Shown here in pieces: positions 62,401-64,000 of a stretch of DNA of 64,000 bases. Origin of the DNA: Algibacter sp045066735 (lineage in GTDB: Bacteria > Bacteroidota > Bacteroidia > Flavobacteriales > Flavobacteriaceae); contig NZ_JBISHH010000002.1 of assembly GCF_045066735.1 (NCBI RefSeq), forward strand, positions 1-64,000, read 5' to 3'. Each line of letters opens with the position of its first letter. Positions within the stretch are counted from its first letter, which is position 1. The position numbers were made by a program, and so were the translations under genes. Below the pieces are notes generated by a model that saw nothing but the letters and a program-made list of their open reading frames with translations, was not told where the DNA came from and searched no databases.

Positions 62401-64000
62401 ATGAATTTAAAAACTAAACCAAAAGTTCATTCCGGTTTTCAGAAAAATTGGATGTGTGCAGCCTTGTTATTATTATGCATGGCGATGACAAATGCACAAA
62501 CGGTGTCGGGTACCGTAACCGCAGATGGTCAACCATTACCTGGAGCTATTGTTATTGTTAAAGGAACAACCACAGGAACAACTACAGATTTTGATGGAGA
62601 GTTTACTATTAGCGCAGGAGCACAGAGTACACTTTCTATATCTTATGTGGGATATTCAACAAAAGAAGTTCTTGTTGGAAATCAAACACAAATTAATGTT
62701 GTACTTGAAGAAGACAACCTATTAGATGAGGTTGTTATTATTGGATACGGAACACAGCGAAAATCTGATTTAACAGGTTCTGTATCTTCTGTAAGTTCAG
62801 AAGATTTAACTGCAGTTCCTGTTTCCAGAGTAGACCAAGCGTTACAAGGTAGGGCTTCTGGTGTTCAAGTCACGCAAACTAGTGGTGCACCGGGTGCGGG
62901 TACCGTAATTAGAGTAAGGGGAGGGAATTCCATTACTGGAAGTAACGAACCGCTTTGGGTTATTGATGGTATTGTGGTTGGAACCAATTTTAATTTAAAT
63001 AATATTAATAGTAGCGATATTAAATCTATCGAAATTTTAAAAGATGCTTCTTCTATTGCTATTTATGGTTCTAGAGGAGCTAATGGTGTTGTTTTGGTAA
63101 CAACTAAAAACGGTAAAGGTGCTGCTTCAGGTAAACCAGAGGTAAGTGTAAATCTTTATACTAGTAGCCAAATGGTACCAGAACTTCCAGCTATGTTGTC
63201 TCAAGCAGAACAAATAGAATTTACCAATGAAAGTGCAAGGTTTAGATCGGCGGCAGAGCCTTTTCCAAACGATCCTTCAACATACCCAGATAACGACTGG
63301 TTTGATTTATTATTAGGAACAGCCCCTATATTTAATACCGATGTGTCCATATCTGGTGCAACAGATAATTTGAATTATTACACCTCTTTAAATTACTTTA
63401 ATCAAGAAGGTATTGTTAAGAGTACAGGTATTGAAAAATATATTTTTAGGTCTAATTTAGACTATACATTAAGCGATAAAGTTAAAGCAGGATTTAGAAT
63501 TAATTATTCTAGAATTGAACAAGATAATGGTAATGCCAGTTTTGGAAATGCTTTTGCTACACTTAGAACACAACCAATCTATAATGATGATGGTACGTTT
63601 AATGGTTTTGATGATGTTGTAGGTTCTCCTTGGTCTAACCCAATAGCTAATATAGCTCTAAATACTAACGAAACATTTTCAAATAATTTATTGGCTTCGC
63701 TTTATTTAGAATATAAGCCAGCTCCAAAATGGATAATTCGTTCAACATTTAGTCCAGAATTTAATAATACAAAACAAAATAGATTTACGTCTAGCCAAAG
63801 TCCAAACTTGCTTATTGTAAACGATTTAGGTAATGCAAGTGTTAGAACGGTAGCTAGTACTGGTTGGAATAATGAAAATACAGTGCAGTTTCAAACCGAT
63901 TTAGGAGAAGATCACAGTTTAACAGCTCTTGCTGGTGCCTCTTTTCAAAAAGTATCAACAGAAATTACAGAAGCCCAAGCTTTTGGTATTACAAGTGATG
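62401..64000 (+). CDS. Third SusC-like TonB-dependent receptor (partial, runs off window)
   Basis: Open from ATG 62401 to the window end with no stop, 533 residues seen. Signal peptide ends in MTNAQ. A CarboxypepD_reg-like domain follows (GTVTADGQPLPGAIVIVKG; TDFDGEFTISAG; ISYVGYSTKEV). The plug comes next (DEVVIIGYGTQRKSDLTGSVSSV; PLWVIDGIVVG; ILKDASSIAIYGSRGANGVVLVTTK), then the first barrel strands. This is a classical SusC, closer in style to the first receptor (2025) than to the divergent second. Its own promoter suggests a third importer unit, with a SusD expected just beyond the window. Confidence 0.93.
   Translation, partial: MNLKTKPKVHSGFQKNWMCAALLLLCMAMTNAQTVSGTVTADGQPLPGAIVIVKGTTTGTTTDFDGEFTISAGAQSTLSISYVGYSTKEVLVGNQTQINVVLEEDNLLDEVVIIGYGTQRKSDLTGSVSSVSSEDLTAVPVSRVDQALQGRASGVQVTQTSGAPGAGTVIRVRGGNSITGSNEPLWVIDGIVVGTNFNLNNINSSDIKSIEILKDASSIAIYGSRGANGVVLVTTKNGKGAASGKPEVSVNLYTSSQMVPELPAMLSQAEQIEFTNESARFRSAAEPFPNDPSTYPDNDWFDLLLGTAPIFNTDVSISGATDNLNYYTSLNYFNQEGIVKSTGIEKYIFRSNLDYTLSDKVKAGFRINYSRIEQDNGNASFGNAFATLRTQPIYNDDGTFNGFDDVVGSPWSNPIANIALNTNETFSNNLLASLYLEYKPAPKWIIRSTFSPEFNNTKQNRFTSSQSPNLLIVNDLGNASVRTVASTGWNNENTVQFQTDLGEDHSLTALAGASFQKVSTEITEAQAFGITSD

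Noticed and set aside
1..64000. CRISPR array, phage or rRNA genes
   Set aside because: The short regular repeats found are two to four units in promoters without unique spacers. No cas, capsid or rRNA sequence was seen.

Overview
The window comes from a marine flavobacterium (Bacteroidota, Flavobacteriaceae-like). It has low GC, SusC/SusD pairs, type IX secretion (T9SS) C-terminal domains, many lipoprotein signals, and Bacteroidetes-type -7 promoter boxes (TAnnTTTG/A). Almost the whole window is one large polysaccharide utilization locus. Its enzymes fit ulvan, the sulfated rhamnose/glucuronate/iduronate/xylose polysaccharide of green algae (Ulva): three PL28-type ulvan lyase homologues, a GH105 unsaturated-uronyl hydrolase, four GH78 modules (one fused to a sulfatase), GH106, GH39, GH43, GH3, three S1 sulfatases, a RhaT-type rhamnose transporter and an aldose isomerase. 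The genus cannot be fixed from the sequence.

Layout. 1-1503: a terminator, the 3' half of a tRNA-Met gene (minus strand) broken at the anticodon loop, and a tyrosine recombinase. This looks like one end of an integrated island. 2025-13159: two tandem SusC/SusD pairs and a DUF1735 lipoprotein. 13535-16262: a double-DUF1080 protein and a Tat-exported Gfo/Idh/MocA oxidoreductase. 16474-26507: sulfatase-GH78 fusion, a second oxidoreductase, GH3, GH105 and a sulfatase. 26948-35929: PL28 lipoprotein (minus), GH106, T9SS-secreted PL28, and a toroid lyase/dehydratase-like enzyme. 35995-36879: AraC regulator (minus). 37115-47403: two paralogous GH78 enzymes, an exported enolase-superfamily enzyme, an AraA-like isomerase and RhaT. 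47507-51226: secreted GH39 and a divergent PL28 homologue (minus). 51519-59943: GH78, a secreted jelly-roll protein, GH43, sulfatase and DUF1080. 59995-62154 (minus): a jelly-roll protein and a nucleoside-hydrolase-like exported protein. 62401-end: a third SusC, cut by the window edge.

The main finding is regulatory. Fourteen intergenic sites carry a direct repeat of the form CAGGATA-N3-CAGGATA (10-bp period; one site has four units). In every case exactly 20 nt separate the last repeat from a Bacteroidetes -7 box (TAnnTTTG/A-like). The sites precede essentially every transcription unit of the locus on both strands, but not the integrase or the AraC gene. The downstream repeat sits where the -33 box would be, so this looks like a single activator-dependent promoter class that unites the locus into one regulon. 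It also corrects the start codon of one gene (51226 rather than 51280).

Proposed working model (inference from families): T9SS-secreted PL28 and GH39 and cell-surface lipoprotein PL28 cut ulvan. The SusC/D pairs import oligosaccharides. GH105 and the dehydratase-like enzyme process uronyl ends, sulfatases remove sulfate, GH78/GH106 release rhamnose, and GH3/GH43 release xylose. RhaT and the isomerase then move rhamnose into central metabolism. Two DUF1080 proteins and two Gfo/Idh proteins suggest an additional oxidative, 3-keto-glycoside route.
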